From Rubellimicrobium roseum (GTDB taxonomy: Bacteria > Pseudomonadota > Alphaproteobacteria > Rhodobacterales > Rhodobacteraceae): 64,000 nt of DNA. The notes under the pieces were generated by a model, which made no database searches, was not told the DNA's origin, and worked only from the letters and a program-made list of their open reading frames with translations. Of the stretch, positions 48,161 through 57,040 are shown one piece after another; position 1 is the stretch's first letter; every line of letters starts with the position of its first letter. The position numbers and the translations under genes are program-made. The DNA lies in contig NZ_VDFV01000010.1 of assembly GCF_006152145.1 (NCBI RefSeq), positions 1 to 64,000 of the forward strand, read 5' to 3'.

Positions 48161-48778
48161 GTGCTGAAGCGTGGCTATCATCACGGCAACCTGCGCGAGG
48201 CGCTGGTCGAGGCTTGTCTCCGGCTCATCGCCGAAAAGGGTCCCACCGGCTTCACGCTGTCGGAGGCGGCACGCGAGGCCGGCGTGACGCCGGCCGCCGT
48301 CTACCGCCATTTCGAGGGGCGCGAGGACCTGATCGCCGAAGCCGCGCGCCAGGGCTACGAGATGTTCGCGGACCTCCTAGAACACGCTTGGGAAAAGGGA
48401 CAACCCTCGGCGCTGGCGAGCTTCGAGGCCACGGGACGGGCCTATCTCGCCTTCGCGCGGAAGTTTCCCGGCCATTACGTGGCGATGTTCGAATCCGGCA
48501 TCTCGACCCAGCGCACGCCCGAGTTGGCGCAGGCAGCGCGGCGATCGATGGAGATCATGGAAAAGGCCGCCCGCGACCTAAGCCAGCACATCCCGCCCGA
48601 GAAGCGACCACCGCCTGCGATGTTCTGGGCCCATGTCTGGGCATTGTCTCATGGGGTAGTGGAGCTGTTCGCGCGCAGTGCGCCCGGCACCCGCTGCCCT
48701 TTCCCGCCGGAGGACCTGCTCGAGACTGGGATCGGGGTCTACCTTCGCGGGCTGGGTCTCCTGCCGCCGGACGAGTGA
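48161..48778 (+). CDS. TetR/AcrR family transcriptional regulator
   Basis: A 205-aa regulator. The N-terminal HTH (LREALVEACLRLIAEKGPTGFTLSEAAREAGVTPAAVYRHFEGREDLI) is a textbook TetR domain. The all-helical C-terminal part (a TetR_C_33-like region) includes GHYVAMFESGISTQRTPEL. Translation starts at a GTG one base beyond the ppk2 stop, so a shared transcript is likely. Possible targets are the ppk2 operon or a nearby gene; the ligand is unknown. Confidence 0.9.
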   Translation: MLKRGYHHGNLREALVEACLRLIAEKGPTGFTLSEAAREAGVTPAAVYRHFEGREDLIAEAARQGYEMFADLLEHAWEKGQPSALASFEATGRAYLAFARKFPGHYVAMFESGISTQRTPELAQAARRSMEIMEKAARDLSQHIPPEKRPPPAMFWAHVWALSHGVVELFARSAPGTRCPFPPEDLLETGIGVYLRGLGLLPPDE

Positions 48779-48818
48779 GCGCGCGGGGGGATGTTCCCGC
48801 GCGCGCCCGAGACCAGGG

Positions 48819-49568
48819 TCACGGAGTGGCCGTGGCGTCCGTCGGTTCGGTCGTGCCCATGGTGCCGGCGCCGCTCATGTCGATGCCCAGTTCGGTCGCT
48901 CGCGCTTGGTCGAGCTGGCAGACGGACAGTTGCAGCATCGCGTCGTCCATGGCGCCTGCCGTCGCGGTCTCGGCGGCCGTGCTCTCGATGTTCTCGACAC
49001 CGCTCGCGAGGTCGTCGTCTGCCGCGTCAGTCGTTCCGCTCGCATCGGCGGTAATATCGGTCGAGCCCGTCGTTCCCGCTGCTCCGGTCGTCGAGTCGAT
49101 CGTGCCCGTGGCGTCGGCGGTCGCCATGTCCGTGCCCGTCCCGGTCGTCTCCGCGCCATCCGTGCCTGCGGCATCGACCGAGGCCATGTCGCTGCCGGTC
49201 GCGGCATCCGGAGCAGCGCCCATCGTGCCACCGGCGTCGGCGGTGTCGCCCGTCGTGCCGACCTCGTCCAGCGGGGGGGCGCCCGTGTCCGCCGTGTCGG
49301 TCGGCACCGCCCCGGTCTCGTTCCCCAAGCCATAGACTACGGCCGGGTCGAGCCCGCTCTCGCTCAGGCGGGTCTGGGCGATCTGCTGGATGGTCGCCTC
49401 GTCCATGGCGCAGGCCTCGGCCGCTTGGGCGACAGGCACCTGCACGGCCGTGCCGCCGACATCGATGTAAACGTTGCTGAGTTCCTGGGCGGGGTCCTGC
49501 TGCGCGAAGACCGCCGTGGACGAAAGCAGAAGGGCCGCCGTCGAGGCGGTGACATATGCGAGTTTCAT
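48819..49568 (-). CDS. Secreted low-complexity Thr/Ala/Asp/Gly-rich protein
   Basis: A 249-aa exported protein with signal peptide MKLAYVTASTAALLLSSTAVFA. A folded-looking head (QDPAQELSNVYIDVGGTAVQVPVAQAAEACAMDEATIQQIAQTRL) and a C-terminal block (AMLQLSVCQLDQARATELGI) each contain one cysteine. About 110 residues between them are almost only T, G, A, D, S. The head recalls small secreted proteins seen in marine Rhodobacteraceae. The start at 49568 has GGAGGAG upstream. Function unknown; a structural or cation-binding role is possible. Confidence 0.7.
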   Translation of the reverse strand: MKLAYVTASTAALLLSSTAVFAQQDPAQELSNVYIDVGGTAVQVPVAQAAEACAMDEATIQQIAQTRLSESGLDPAVVYGLGNETGAVPTDTADTGAPPLDEVGTTGDTADAGGTMGAAPDAATGSDMASVDAAGTDGAETTGTGTDMATADATGTIDSTTGAAGTTGSTDITADASGTTDAADDDLASGVENIESTAAETATAGAMDDAMLQLSVCQLDQARATELGIDMSGAGTMGTTEPTDATATP

Positions 49569-49784
49569 CGGGTCTCCTCCGGGATGTGCAGACCCGATGA
49601 CACATGCGGGCCTGTGCAAGACCGTCCGCGAAGGGGAGCGGCCTGCGCGAGGTGAACCCCCGAACGGCACCATCCGTTCCAGTGGTCCTGGGGTCGGGGC
49701 CGGCTCAGCAAGCTTCTGCGGGCGCCCGACAGACGGAGAACGCCGCGCCTGTCGGTGCGTTCCGCACGGCCCCTACCAAGCGGG

Positions 49785-50888
49785 TCAGCGGCTGAGGACG
49801 ACCAGCGACCGCTCGTCCCAGACGACCTGCGTCACCGCGCCCACGTCGAGCACCGGCCGCCCGATGAGGTTCTTCATGGAGATGGTCAGCGGCTGTTCCA
49901 CCCCGGGGATGCGGACATCGTAATAGGTCATGTCGCCGAAGTAGACGACCTCGTCCACCGTTCCCGCCGCCAGCCGACGGTCAGTGGTCTCGCCGGGGAA
50001 GAGGATACTCAGCGTCTCGGGCCTGATGCCGACGGTGGTCGCCCCCGGCTGGACGCCGCTCGGTGCCTGGTCGGGCTCGATGGCACCGCGCCCCAGGCCC
50101 GCCACGTCCACGACGATCCGGTTCCGTTCCATCGCCGCGGTGGCTGGCAGAAGGTTCATCTTGCCGATGAATTCCGCTACGCGGCGCGAGTTCGGGCGGC
50201 GGTACATCGTTTCCGGGTCGGCCATCTGGGCGATGTTGCCCTCGAACATGACGGCGATCCGATCGGACATGATGAGCGCCTCCTCCTGGTCATGTGTGAC
50301 CAGGATGAAGGTGATGCCGACGTTGCGCTGCAGCTTGATGAGCTCCACCTGCATCGTCTCGCGCATCTTCTTGTCGAGCGCCGAGAGCGGCTCGTCGAGG
50401 AGAAGCACCTTGGGCTTGAGGATAAGCGCCCGCGCCAGCGCCACGCGCTGTCTCTGCCCGCCCGAGAGCGCGTGCGCCGCGCGCGCGCCGTAGCCGCCCA
50501 GGCCCACCATCTCCAGCGATTCGGCAACGGCCCGGGCCTTCTCCGCCTTGCTGCGCGGATCGCGGCGAAGGCCGAAGCCCACGTTCTCGGCTACCGAGAG
50601 ATGCGGGAAGATGGCGTAGCTCTGGAACACCATGTTGGTGGGCCGGTGGTTCGCGGCCACCCCCGCCATGTCGCGTCCGTCGATGGTCAGTGACCCCGAA
50701 GAGGGCGCCTCGAAGCCCGCGATGGTGCGCAGCAGCGTGGTCTTGCCGCAACCCGAAGGGCCGAGAAGCGAGAAGAATTCGCCCTTCTTGATCTCGAGGT
50801 CGATGCCGCGCAGCGCATGGTAGTCGCCGTAGTGCTTGTGCACGTCGCGCAGCTGGATCAGCGGGGCGGCCGAGGGGGAATAGGTCAC
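49785..50888 (-). CDS. potA: Spermidine/putrescine-type ABC transporter ATP-binding protein (PotA-like)
   Basis: ATPase of a polyamine-type (PotABCD/Opp-FeuP class) importer, 367 aa. It has Walker A GPSGCGKTT, signature LSGGQRQRVALARAL, Walker B VLLLDEPLSALD, and a C-terminal TOBE regulatory domain (VGIRPETLSIL). Translation starts at a GTG whose GTGA overlaps the potC stop. It is the last gene of the potBCA unit. Substrate cannot be set, since no binding protein gene accompanies it; other members carry mannopine, iron or betaines. Confidence 0.92.
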   Translation of the reverse strand: MTYSPSAAPLIQLRDVHKHYGDYHALRGIDLEIKKGEFFSLLGPSGCGKTTLLRTIAGFEAPSSGSLTIDGRDMAGVAANHRPTNMVFQSYAIFPHLSVAENVGFGLRRDPRSKAEKARAVAESLEMVGLGGYGARAAHALSGGQRQRVALARALILKPKVLLLDEPLSALDKKMRETMQVELIKLQRNVGITFILVTHDQEEALIMSDRIAVMFEGNIAQMADPETMYRRPNSRRVAEFIGKMNLLPATAAMERNRIVVDVAGLGRGAIEPDQAPSGVQPGATTVGIRPETLSILFPGETTDRRLAAGTVDEVVYFGDMTYYDVRIPGVEQPLTISMKNLIGRPVLDVGAVTQVVWDERSLVVLSR

Positions 50889-51697
50889 AGGAACCCTCCG
50901 GAGTCCTTGAGGCCGGCGCGGGCCACGCCGCGGCGCCGGAAGTATTCGGCAATGACGAGGAGCGTGATCGAGATCGTCACCAGGATCGTTCCCAGCGCCA
51001 TGATGAGCGGCAGCGCGTCCACGAAACGGGTCAGGCCGTAGATGTAGACTGGCATGGTGGGGTTCGCGCCGGTCAGGAACTGCGCGATCACGAAGTCGTC
51101 GAGCGAGATGATGAAGCAGATCAGCAGCGACGAGACGATTCCCGGAAACACCAGCGGCAGGATCACAAGCCGGAAGGCGCCCCAACGGGTCTCACCCAAG
51201 TCCATGGCCGCCTCCTCGAAGGAGGGATCGAGGTTCTGAAACGCCCCGTTGAGGATGGCGATCGAGAAGGGAATGCAGATCACCGTATGCGCCGCGATCA
51301 CCGTCAGGTTCGAGAGCTCCAGATCGAAGACCTGACGCACGACGATAAGGAGCGCGACCGCGATGACGATCTCGGGCAGCACGAGCGGCAGCATGATGAA
51401 GCCAAGCGCGCCGCTCTTGCCCGGGAAGTTGGCCAAGGTCCCCGCCCTTGCCGCGCAGACGCCCAGCGTCGTCGCAAGCACCGCGGTCACCGTCGCGATG
51501 ATGAGCGAGTTCTGCAGCGCGTCGTGCAGCGCCTGCGTGGTCCAGAGCTGCTCGAACCAGCGGGTGGAGAAGCCCGACAGCGGGAAGGCGATGATCGCCG
51601 CGTCGTTGAAGGCGAAGAGCGGGAGGAGAAGGATCGGCGCGTAGAGGAACGCGAGATAGATGACCGCGTAGGCGCGGAGCCCCCAACCCTTCTTCAT
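50885..51697 (-). CDS. potC: ABC transporter permease (PotC-like)
   Basis: Inner-membrane subunit, 270 aa, with about six hydrophobic helices. The conserved EAA loop reads EEAAMDLGETRWGAFRLVILPLVFPGI, which contacts the ATPase. It overlaps potB upstream and potA downstream by four bases each. Paired with PotB it forms the translocation channel. Confidence 0.92.
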   Translation of the reverse strand: MKKGWGLRAYAVIYLAFLYAPILLLPLFAFNDAAIIAFPLSGFSTRWFEQLWTTQALHDALQNSLIIATVTAVLATTLGVCAARAGTLANFPGKSGALGFIMLPLVLPEIVIAVALLIVVRQVFDLELSNLTVIAAHTVICIPFSIAILNGAFQNLDPSFEEAAMDLGETRWGAFRLVILPLVFPGIVSSLLICFIISLDDFVIAQFLTGANPTMPVYIYGLTRFVDALPLIMALGTILVTISITLLVIAEYFRRRGVARAGLKDSGGFL

Positions 51698-52584
51698 GCC
51701 CGGCCTCTGAGCCAGCGGCGGTTGAGGAGGATGAAGACGAGGCTCACGATTCCCACGGCGAGCATGGTGATAATCGACAGCGCCGCGCCGAGCGGCCAGT
51801 TGTTGAGCTGTAGGAACTGGGTCTGGATCACGTTGGACATCAGCCGCCCGCCGGAGCCCAGCATCAGCTCGGGCGTCACGTAGTCGCCGATGGTGGGGAT
51901 GAAGACGATGAGGACCGCGCCGACGATGCCTGGCACCGACAGGGGCAGCGTCACGCGCAGGAAGGTAGAGAAGCGGCTTTCGCCTAGGTCCTGCGACGCT
52001 TCGAGGAGAGAGCGGTCGATCTTCTCCAACGCCACGTAGATGGGCAGGATCGCGAAGACGGCATAGGCGTGCGACAGCGTGATGATGACCGAGTTGAGGT
52101 TGTAGAGCAGGACGCTCAGCGGCTCCTCAATGACCCCGAGCGACTGGAGCCCGGTGTTCACCACCCCGTTGAAGCCCAGGATCACCTTCCACAGGAACAC
52201 GCGGATCAGGTAGCTGGTCCAGAACGGGATGGTGATGAGGAAAAGCCAGAGCGCCTTGCGCTCGGGCGCCACCACGAAGGACACGAAGTAGGCGATCGGA
52301 TAGGCCAGCACGACGGTGACCAGCGTCACGGTCGCCGACACGAAGAGGGAAAGCGGCAGCACCCCCCACCGATTCGCGTTGCCCCAGACATAGATGGGGC
52401 TCGAGAAGATCTCGCGATAGTTCTCGAGCGTGAAGACCCGGTTCAGCGCCAGCCCGGACTGCGTCCAGAACGAGATGACGATGATGGCGATAAGGGGGAA
52501 GGCGAGCAGCGCCAGGGCATAAAGGAACGGTGGCGCGACGAGGGCCGCGGCGCGCACCCGGGGGGACGTGTCGAGAATGCCCAT
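51694..52584 (-). CDS. potB: ABC transporter permease (PotB-like)
   Basis: First gene of the potBCA unit, 296 aa, with about six hydrophobic helices. The EAA motif is LLEASQDLGESRFSTFLRVTLPLSVPGI. The start ATG at 52584 lies in a 222-bp intergenic region that also holds the ribosomal-operon terminator. A substrate-binding gene (potD) is not adjacent in this window. Confidence 0.92.
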   Translation of the reverse strand: MGILDTSPRVRAAALVAPPFLYALALLAFPLIAIIVISFWTQSGLALNRVFTLENYREIFSSPIYVWGNANRWGVLPLSLFVSATVTLVTVVLAYPIAYFVSFVVAPERKALWLFLITIPFWTSYLIRVFLWKVILGFNGVVNTGLQSLGVIEEPLSVLLYNLNSVIITLSHAYAVFAILPIYVALEKIDRSLLEASQDLGESRFSTFLRVTLPLSVPGIVGAVLIVFIPTIGDYVTPELMLGSGGRLMSNVIQTQFLQLNNWPLGAALSIITMLAVGIVSLVFILLNRRWLRGRA

Positions 52585-52749
52585 GACGCGGGGAGGCCTT
52601 CCTTCGGGATCGGGGCGATGTTGTCCGAGCGAGCGGGAAGGTCAACGGCTAAGTGCCTGCGCTCGCGCGATGCACGCAAGGTTGTGTAGGGGGAACGTCA
52701 CTGCGGTGCACGGGGCACCAAGGGCTGGTTCGCTTGGGCCCAAATGAAA

Positions 52750-52776
52750 AAGGCGCGATCCCGTGGACCGCGCCTT
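52750..52776 (-). terminator. Rho-independent terminator of rplM-rpsI
   Basis: On the minus strand AAGGCGCG and CGCGCCTT pair around an 11-nt loop and run into TTTTT, then CATTTG. It lies about 30 bp after the rpsI stop. It is the best T-rich terminator on the minus strand of this window. Confidence 0.8.
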
Positions 52777-52806
52777 CCAGATGTCGAACCGGATGATGGG
52801 CCCGGA

Positions 52807-53301
52807 TCAGCGCTTCGAGAACTGGAAGCTCCGGCGCGCCTTGCGCTTGCCGTACTTCTTGCGCTCGACCACGCGGGCGTCGCGGGTCAGGAAGCCAGCG
52901 GCCTTGAGCGAGGGACGCAGCGCCGGATCGAAGAGCTGGAGCGCCTTCGAGATGCCGTGCTTGACCGCGCCGGCCTGGCCCGAGAGGCCGCCGCCCGCGA
53001 CGGTCGCCATCACGTCGAACTGGTCGGTCACGCCGGCCACCGAGAACGGCTGCCGCAGGATCATTTGGAGCACGGGACGGGCGAAGTAGACCCCCATCTC
53101 CTTGCCGTTCACGGTCACCTTGCCGGTGCCGGGCTTGACCCAGACGCGGGCCACGGCGTCCTTGCGCTTGCCGGTGGCATAGGCGCGGCCGAGCGCATCG
53201 CGCACGGGCTCGCGCGGGGCCGGAGCGGGCGCCGCCTCGGGGGCGGCGGGCGCGACGGCAGCTTGGCTGAGCTGGTCGAAGGACCTGATCTGATCGGCCA
53301 T
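52807..53301 (-). CDS. rpsI: 30S ribosomal protein S9
   Basis: The small-subunit protein whose C-terminal tail reaches the P-site tRNA. The conserved ending [16 protein letters not shown] is present, as is [18 protein letters not shown]. The protein is 164 aa, about 30 more than E. coli S9, because of an Ala/Pro-rich N-terminal extension ([20 protein letters not shown]) typical of Rhodobacteraceae. It follows rplM by two bases. Confidence 0.97.
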   Translation of the reverse strand: MADQIRSFDQLSQAAVAPAAPEAAPAPAPREPVRDALGRAYATGKRKDAVARVWVKPGTGKVTVNGKEMGVYFARPVLQMILRQPFSVAGVTDQFDVMATVAGGGLSGQAGAVKHGISKALQLFDPALRPSLKAAGFLTRDARVVERKKYGKRKARRSFQFSKR

Positions 53302-53303
53302 TT

Positions 53304-53765
53304 TTACGCGGTCCTCGTGTTCTTCTTGTTCATGGACTTCACGTCCAGGACTTCGGGCTGCTGGGCGTTCATGCCATGCTCGGCGCCCGCGAAGACGCGC
53401 AGGTGCGAGAGCTGCTGGCGCGACAGGCGGTTGCGGGGCAGCATCCGGCGGATGGCGTTCTCGACCACGCGCTCGGGGTGGTTGCCATCCAGGATCTGGC
53501 CCTTGGTGCGGGACTTGATGCCGCCCGGGTGGCCGGTGTGCCAGTAGAAGTTCTCTTCGCGCTTGTCGCCCGTCAGCTGCACCTTGTCGGCGTTGATGAC
53601 GATGACATTGTCGCCCATGTCCATGTGCGGCGTGAAGGTGGGCTTGTGCTTGCCACGAAGGCGCATCGCGACGATCGAGGCGAGGCGGCCCAGAACGACG
53701 CCCTCGGCGTCGATCAGGATCCACTTCTTCTCGATGTCCGCGGGGGTCGCGGTAAAGGTTTTCAT
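53304..53765 (-). CDS. rplM: 50S ribosomal protein L13
   Basis: An early-assembling large-subunit protein, 153 aa. [30 protein letters not shown] is the standard start, followed by the [25 protein letters not shown] block. The start at 53765 is chosen over the upstream extension. rplM-rpsI is the universal order. A slightly AT-rich 130-bp region upstream likely contains its promoter. Confidence 0.97.
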   Translation of the reverse strand: MKTFTATPADIEKKWILIDAEGVVLGRLASIVAMRLRGKHKPTFTPHMDMGDNVIVINADKVQLTGDKREENFYWHTGHPGGIKSRTKGQILDGNHPERVVENAIRRMLPRNRLSRQQLSHLRVFAGAEHGMNAQQPEVLDVKSMNKKNTRTA

Positions 53766-53898
53766 CGGGGTGTCCCAGAGTTGAGGGGCGGGGCAGACCC
53801 CGCGTCGGAATGCCGGGGTTATACGCATTCGCGCGCCCAGGTCAACTGGCTTCAGGAACTTACTTTCCAACAAAAACAATCACTTGCATAATGAGGTA

Positions 53899-54333
53899 TC
53901 AAGATACCCCAAGGCCCGGCGCTGGCGGGATCGAATAGGTGAAGTTGGCCCGCGCCACCACCGTATCCTCGCCATCGCTGAAGAGACGGGTGTCCACCAC
54001 CACGAGCGTCCACCCGAGCTTCAGGATCTCGGCCCGGCAGAGAAGGTCGCGCCCTGCCGCGGGCTTCCTCAGGAAGTCGATGCCCGCATTGGTCGTCACC
54101 GTCAGCGCCCGTGGCCCAATGCGCGACAGGATCGCGCAGTAGGCCGCCACGTCGGCCAGAAGGAACATCGCGGGACCGCCCAGCGTGCCGCCGGGCCGAA
54201 GGTGCCTCTCGGAGACTCGCAGCCGGACAGTGGCGACCGGCCCGTCCAGCGTTTCCACGGCGATCTCGTCCGCGACCTGCGGGAACTCGCGCGCCAAGAA
54301 GTCTTGGAGCGCCGGAATGTCCATGCCCGCCAT
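53899..54333 (-). CDS. PaaI-type hotdog thioesterase
   Basis: A 144-aa protein of the hotdog fold. The segment RPGGTLGGPAMFLLADVAAYCAI is the HGG-type thioesterase helix with an acidic catalytic Asp. NAGIDFLRKPAAGRDLLCRAEILKLG follows. PaaI enzymes hydrolyse aryl- or acyl-CoA esters. It lies directly downstream of the M32 carboxypeptidase gene with no gap. Confidence 0.85.
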   Translation of the reverse strand: MAGMDIPALQDFLAREFPQVADEIAVETLDGPVATVRLRVSERHLRPGGTLGGPAMFLLADVAAYCAILSRIGPRALTVTTNAGIDFLRKPAAGRDLLCRAEILKLGWTLVVVDTRLFSDGEDTVVARANFTYSIPPAPGLGVS

Positions 54334-55803
54334 TCAGAGCCCGTAAAGGTCGCCGTACTTCGCCTCCAGCTCATCAAGGAGCGGCTCCTCCGAAGGCTCG
54401 AAGCCCGCGGCATGGGCCACGGTTGCCCGCGGCTCGCGCAGGCCTCCGTGCCGCTGCAGCCGCTCGCGCAGCCAGCCCACCGCGCCCGAGGCGTCTCCGC
54501 GCGACAGTTGGGCGTCGAGGTCCGCCACGTCCCGTCGCAGCGCCCGATGCAGGCAGCCCGCATAGACGTTGCCCAAGCTGTAGGTCGGAAAATAGCCGAA
54601 GAGCCCGGCCGACCAGTGGACGTCCTGCAGCAGCCCGTTCGAGGGCCGGTCCACCGCCACGCCGAAATCCGCCAGGAACCGCTCGTTCCAGGCTTCCTCC
54701 AGGTCCCGCACCTCGACCTGCCCGCGCATGAGCGCCTGCTCCAGGTCGAAGCGCATCAGGATGTGGAGATTGTACTGCACCTCGTCCGACTCGGTACGGA
54801 TGTAGCCTGCCGAAACGCGGTTCACGGCACGGTAGAAGCTGTCCTCGTCCGCAATCCCGAAGTCGCCGAACAGGTCCCGCATACGGCCGTAAAGCCAGCC
54901 CGTGAAAGCCCGCGACCGGCCGAGCTGGTTCTCGTAGATCCGGCTCTGGCTCTCGTGGACGCCCAGCGAAACGCCCTGCCCCAGCACGGTCAGGAAGTGC
55001 CGCCCGTCGATGCCCTGCTCGTAGGTGGCATGTCCCACCTCGTGGATCGTCGAGTAGATGCAGTTGAACGGGTCCTCGGGGTTCGTGCGCGTCGTGATCC
55101 GCACGTCCTGACCGCTGCCGGACGAAAAAGGATGGACAGCCTTGTCGAGCCGCCCCTTTGAGAAGTCGTAGCCGAAGGCGCGGGCGACCTCGTTCGCCAG
55201 ACAAAGCTGCCCCTGCTCGGAAAAGGCGCCCGTGACCCGCGGCGCCTCGGGCGCCCCTATCACCCTGTCGCGCAAGGCCACCAGACGGGGCCGCAGCGCC
55301 CCGAACATCGCGGCGATCTCAGCCGAGGTCGTCCCAGGCTCGTAGTCGTTCAGAAGCGCGTCATAAGGGTCGCCATTCCGGGCGAGTGCGGCCCCCTCCT
55401 CGCGTCGCAGCCGCACGACCTGCTCCAGCACCGGCAGGAAGCCCGCCACGTCCTCGTTGGCCCGCGCCTCGGCCCAGATCCCCTGCGCGCGAGACGTCAC
55501 GCGGGCGATCTCGGAGGCCAGCGACGCCGGCACCTTCCTGTTGCGCTCGTAGCGCCGTCGGATCTCGCGCAGGTTGGCCGTTCCGACCTCGTCGGGCGCC
55601 TTGGCCGCATCCAGCCAGTCTCCGACCCGCGGATCGGTGCGGCGGGCGTGAAGGACGCCTTCCAGCGCCGCCATCTCCTCGGCTCGCTGCCCGGCCGAGC
55701 CCGGCGGCATCACCGTCTCCTGATCCCAGCCGAGCCGCCCCATGACCTGCGCCAGGGCCTCGGTCTCGCGCTGGAAGGACAGGAGCTCGGCATAGGCAGT
55801 CAT
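54334..55803 (-). CDS. Carboxypeptidase, M32 (Taq) family
   Basis: A zinc metallo-carboxypeptidase of 489 aa. The HExxH zinc site is HEVGH at residues 254-258 (STIHEVGHATYEQG). The DVRITTRTNPEDP block and the family's tail with HWSAGLFGYFPTYSLGN are present. It degrades peptides in the cytoplasm. It begins one base after the ctaA stop and runs straight into the thioesterase gene. Confidence 0.93.
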   Translation of the reverse strand: MTAYAELLSFQRETEALAQVMGRLGWDQETVMPPGSAGQRAEEMAALEGVLHARRTDPRVGDWLDAAKAPDEVGTANLREIRRRYERNRKVPASLASEIARVTSRAQGIWAEARANEDVAGFLPVLEQVVRLRREEGAALARNGDPYDALLNDYEPGTTSAEIAAMFGALRPRLVALRDRVIGAPEAPRVTGAFSEQGQLCLANEVARAFGYDFSKGRLDKAVHPFSSGSGQDVRITTRTNPEDPFNCIYSTIHEVGHATYEQGIDGRHFLTVLGQGVSLGVHESQSRIYENQLGRSRAFTGWLYGRMRDLFGDFGIADEDSFYRAVNRVSAGYIRTESDEVQYNLHILMRFDLEQALMRGQVEVRDLEEAWNERFLADFGVAVDRPSNGLLQDVHWSAGLFGYFPTYSLGNVYAGCLHRALRRDVADLDAQLSRGDASGAVGWLRERLQRHGGLREPRATVAHAAGFEPSEEPLLDELEAKYGDLYGL

Positions 55804-56943
55804 TCAGCGGCCTCGGATGGTGGCGGGAATCGGATGCCGCGCGAGGAAACGCCCGCGGATCACGAGAGTCCAGAGCAGAACGGCCACCGCCTGATGAGTG
55901 ATCGCGACGTGAAGCTGCGCCTGCGACAGCACGGCCCAGACGCCCAGGCCCACCTGCACCGCCATCGCGGCCAACATGTAATGGAACGCCCGCCGGGTGC
56001 TCGCGTGCGGTGACTTCGATGCCCGCAGCCAGACCACGAGCGCAAACACCGCAAAGAGATAACCTGTCATGCGGTGGATGAACTGCACGGTCCCGGCGTT
56101 CTCGAAGAAGTTGCGCCAGACGGGCTGGAGGCTCAGCGGGTCGGGCGGCAGGAAGCCCCCCGCCATGTCGGGCCAGGTCGGATAGGCCCGGCCCGCGTCG
56201 ATCCCCGCCACCAGCGCCCCCAGCACGATCTGCAGGAACAGGAGGTGCACGAGCCCCGTGGACATGGAGAACAGCCGCGGCTCGGCCTGCCGCCGCGCAG
56301 TCAGCAGCTCCGTCTCGCGACGCGAAAGGAGGTTGGCGTACCAGACAATCAGCCCGAGGATAACGAACGCGAGCCCCAGATGCGTAGCCAGCCTATAGGA
56401 GGCAACCGAGGTCATCCCCTCCTGCAGTCCCGAATGCACCATCCACCAGCCTACGGCACCCTGCAGCCCGATGAGTCCGCCCAGGATCAGCAGGCGCCCC
56501 GCCCAGCCCGGCGCCAGTCGCCGCGACAGCCAGAAGCCCAGGAAGCCCGCGATGAACACGAGGCCGATCACCCTACCCAGGAAACGGTGCCCCCATTCCC
56601 ACCAGTAGATGAACTGGAACTCCTGCAGCGTCATGCCCCGGTTCATCAGCTCGTACTGCGGCGAGGCGCGGTAGAGGTCGAACTCGCTCTGCCATTGGGC
56701 GGCGCTCAGCGGCGGCAGCGTCCCGGTCACGAGATCCCATTCCGTGATCGACAGCCCCGAGTCGGTGAGCCGCGTCAGCCCGCCCACCACGATCATGACG
56801 ACGACCAGCGCGAACAGGGCAAGAAGCCACAGCCGCACCCATCTTCGCGCGTCGGGCCGCCCCCGGTCGATGGCCCCCGCCACCGCGGCGGGGCGTTGGG
56901 TGGTGGTCACGTCCTCGAAGATCGCGCGCGGCTTGGTCGCCAT
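55804..56943 (-). CDS. ctaA: Heme A synthase (COX15/CtaA)
   Basis: Oxidises heme O to heme A for cytochrome aa3 oxidase. The 379-aa membrane protein has about eight hydrophobic segments. VVGGLTRLTDSGLSITEWDLVTG and EFQFIYWWEWGHRFLGRVIGL (heme-ligand histidines) are family signatures; the second half repeats with VAGIDAGRAYPTWPDMAG and FIHRMTGYLFAVFAL. The length fits the alphaproteobacterial COX15 type. It is first in a ctaA-M32-thioesterase series on the minus strand. Confidence 0.95.
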   Translation of the reverse strand: MATKPRAIFEDVTTTQRPAAVAGAIDRGRPDARRWVRLWLLALFALVVVMIVVGGLTRLTDSGLSITEWDLVTGTLPPLSAAQWQSEFDLYRASPQYELMNRGMTLQEFQFIYWWEWGHRFLGRVIGLVFIAGFLGFWLSRRLAPGWAGRLLILGGLIGLQGAVGWWMVHSGLQEGMTSVASYRLATHLGLAFVILGLIVWYANLLSRRETELLTARRQAEPRLFSMSTGLVHLLFLQIVLGALVAGIDAGRAYPTWPDMAGGFLPPDPLSLQPVWRNFFENAGTVQFIHRMTGYLFAVFALVVWLRASKSPHASTRRAFHYMLAAMAVQVGLGVWAVLSQAQLHVAITHQAVAVLLWTLVIRGRFLARHPIPATIRGR

Positions 56944-57040
56944 GGAAGTCCCTCTCCGGTCGGCGCGGGTCTAGACGCCGGGGAACGGCCCTTCAAGGCC
57001 GAGCCCCCCAAGTCGCCGCGCATTCGCGTCGAAATAGGCG

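Noticed and set aside
49569-49784. Possible operon link of the secreted protein gene to potA
   Set aside because: A 216-bp gap with no coupling and no functional relation; treated as separate units.
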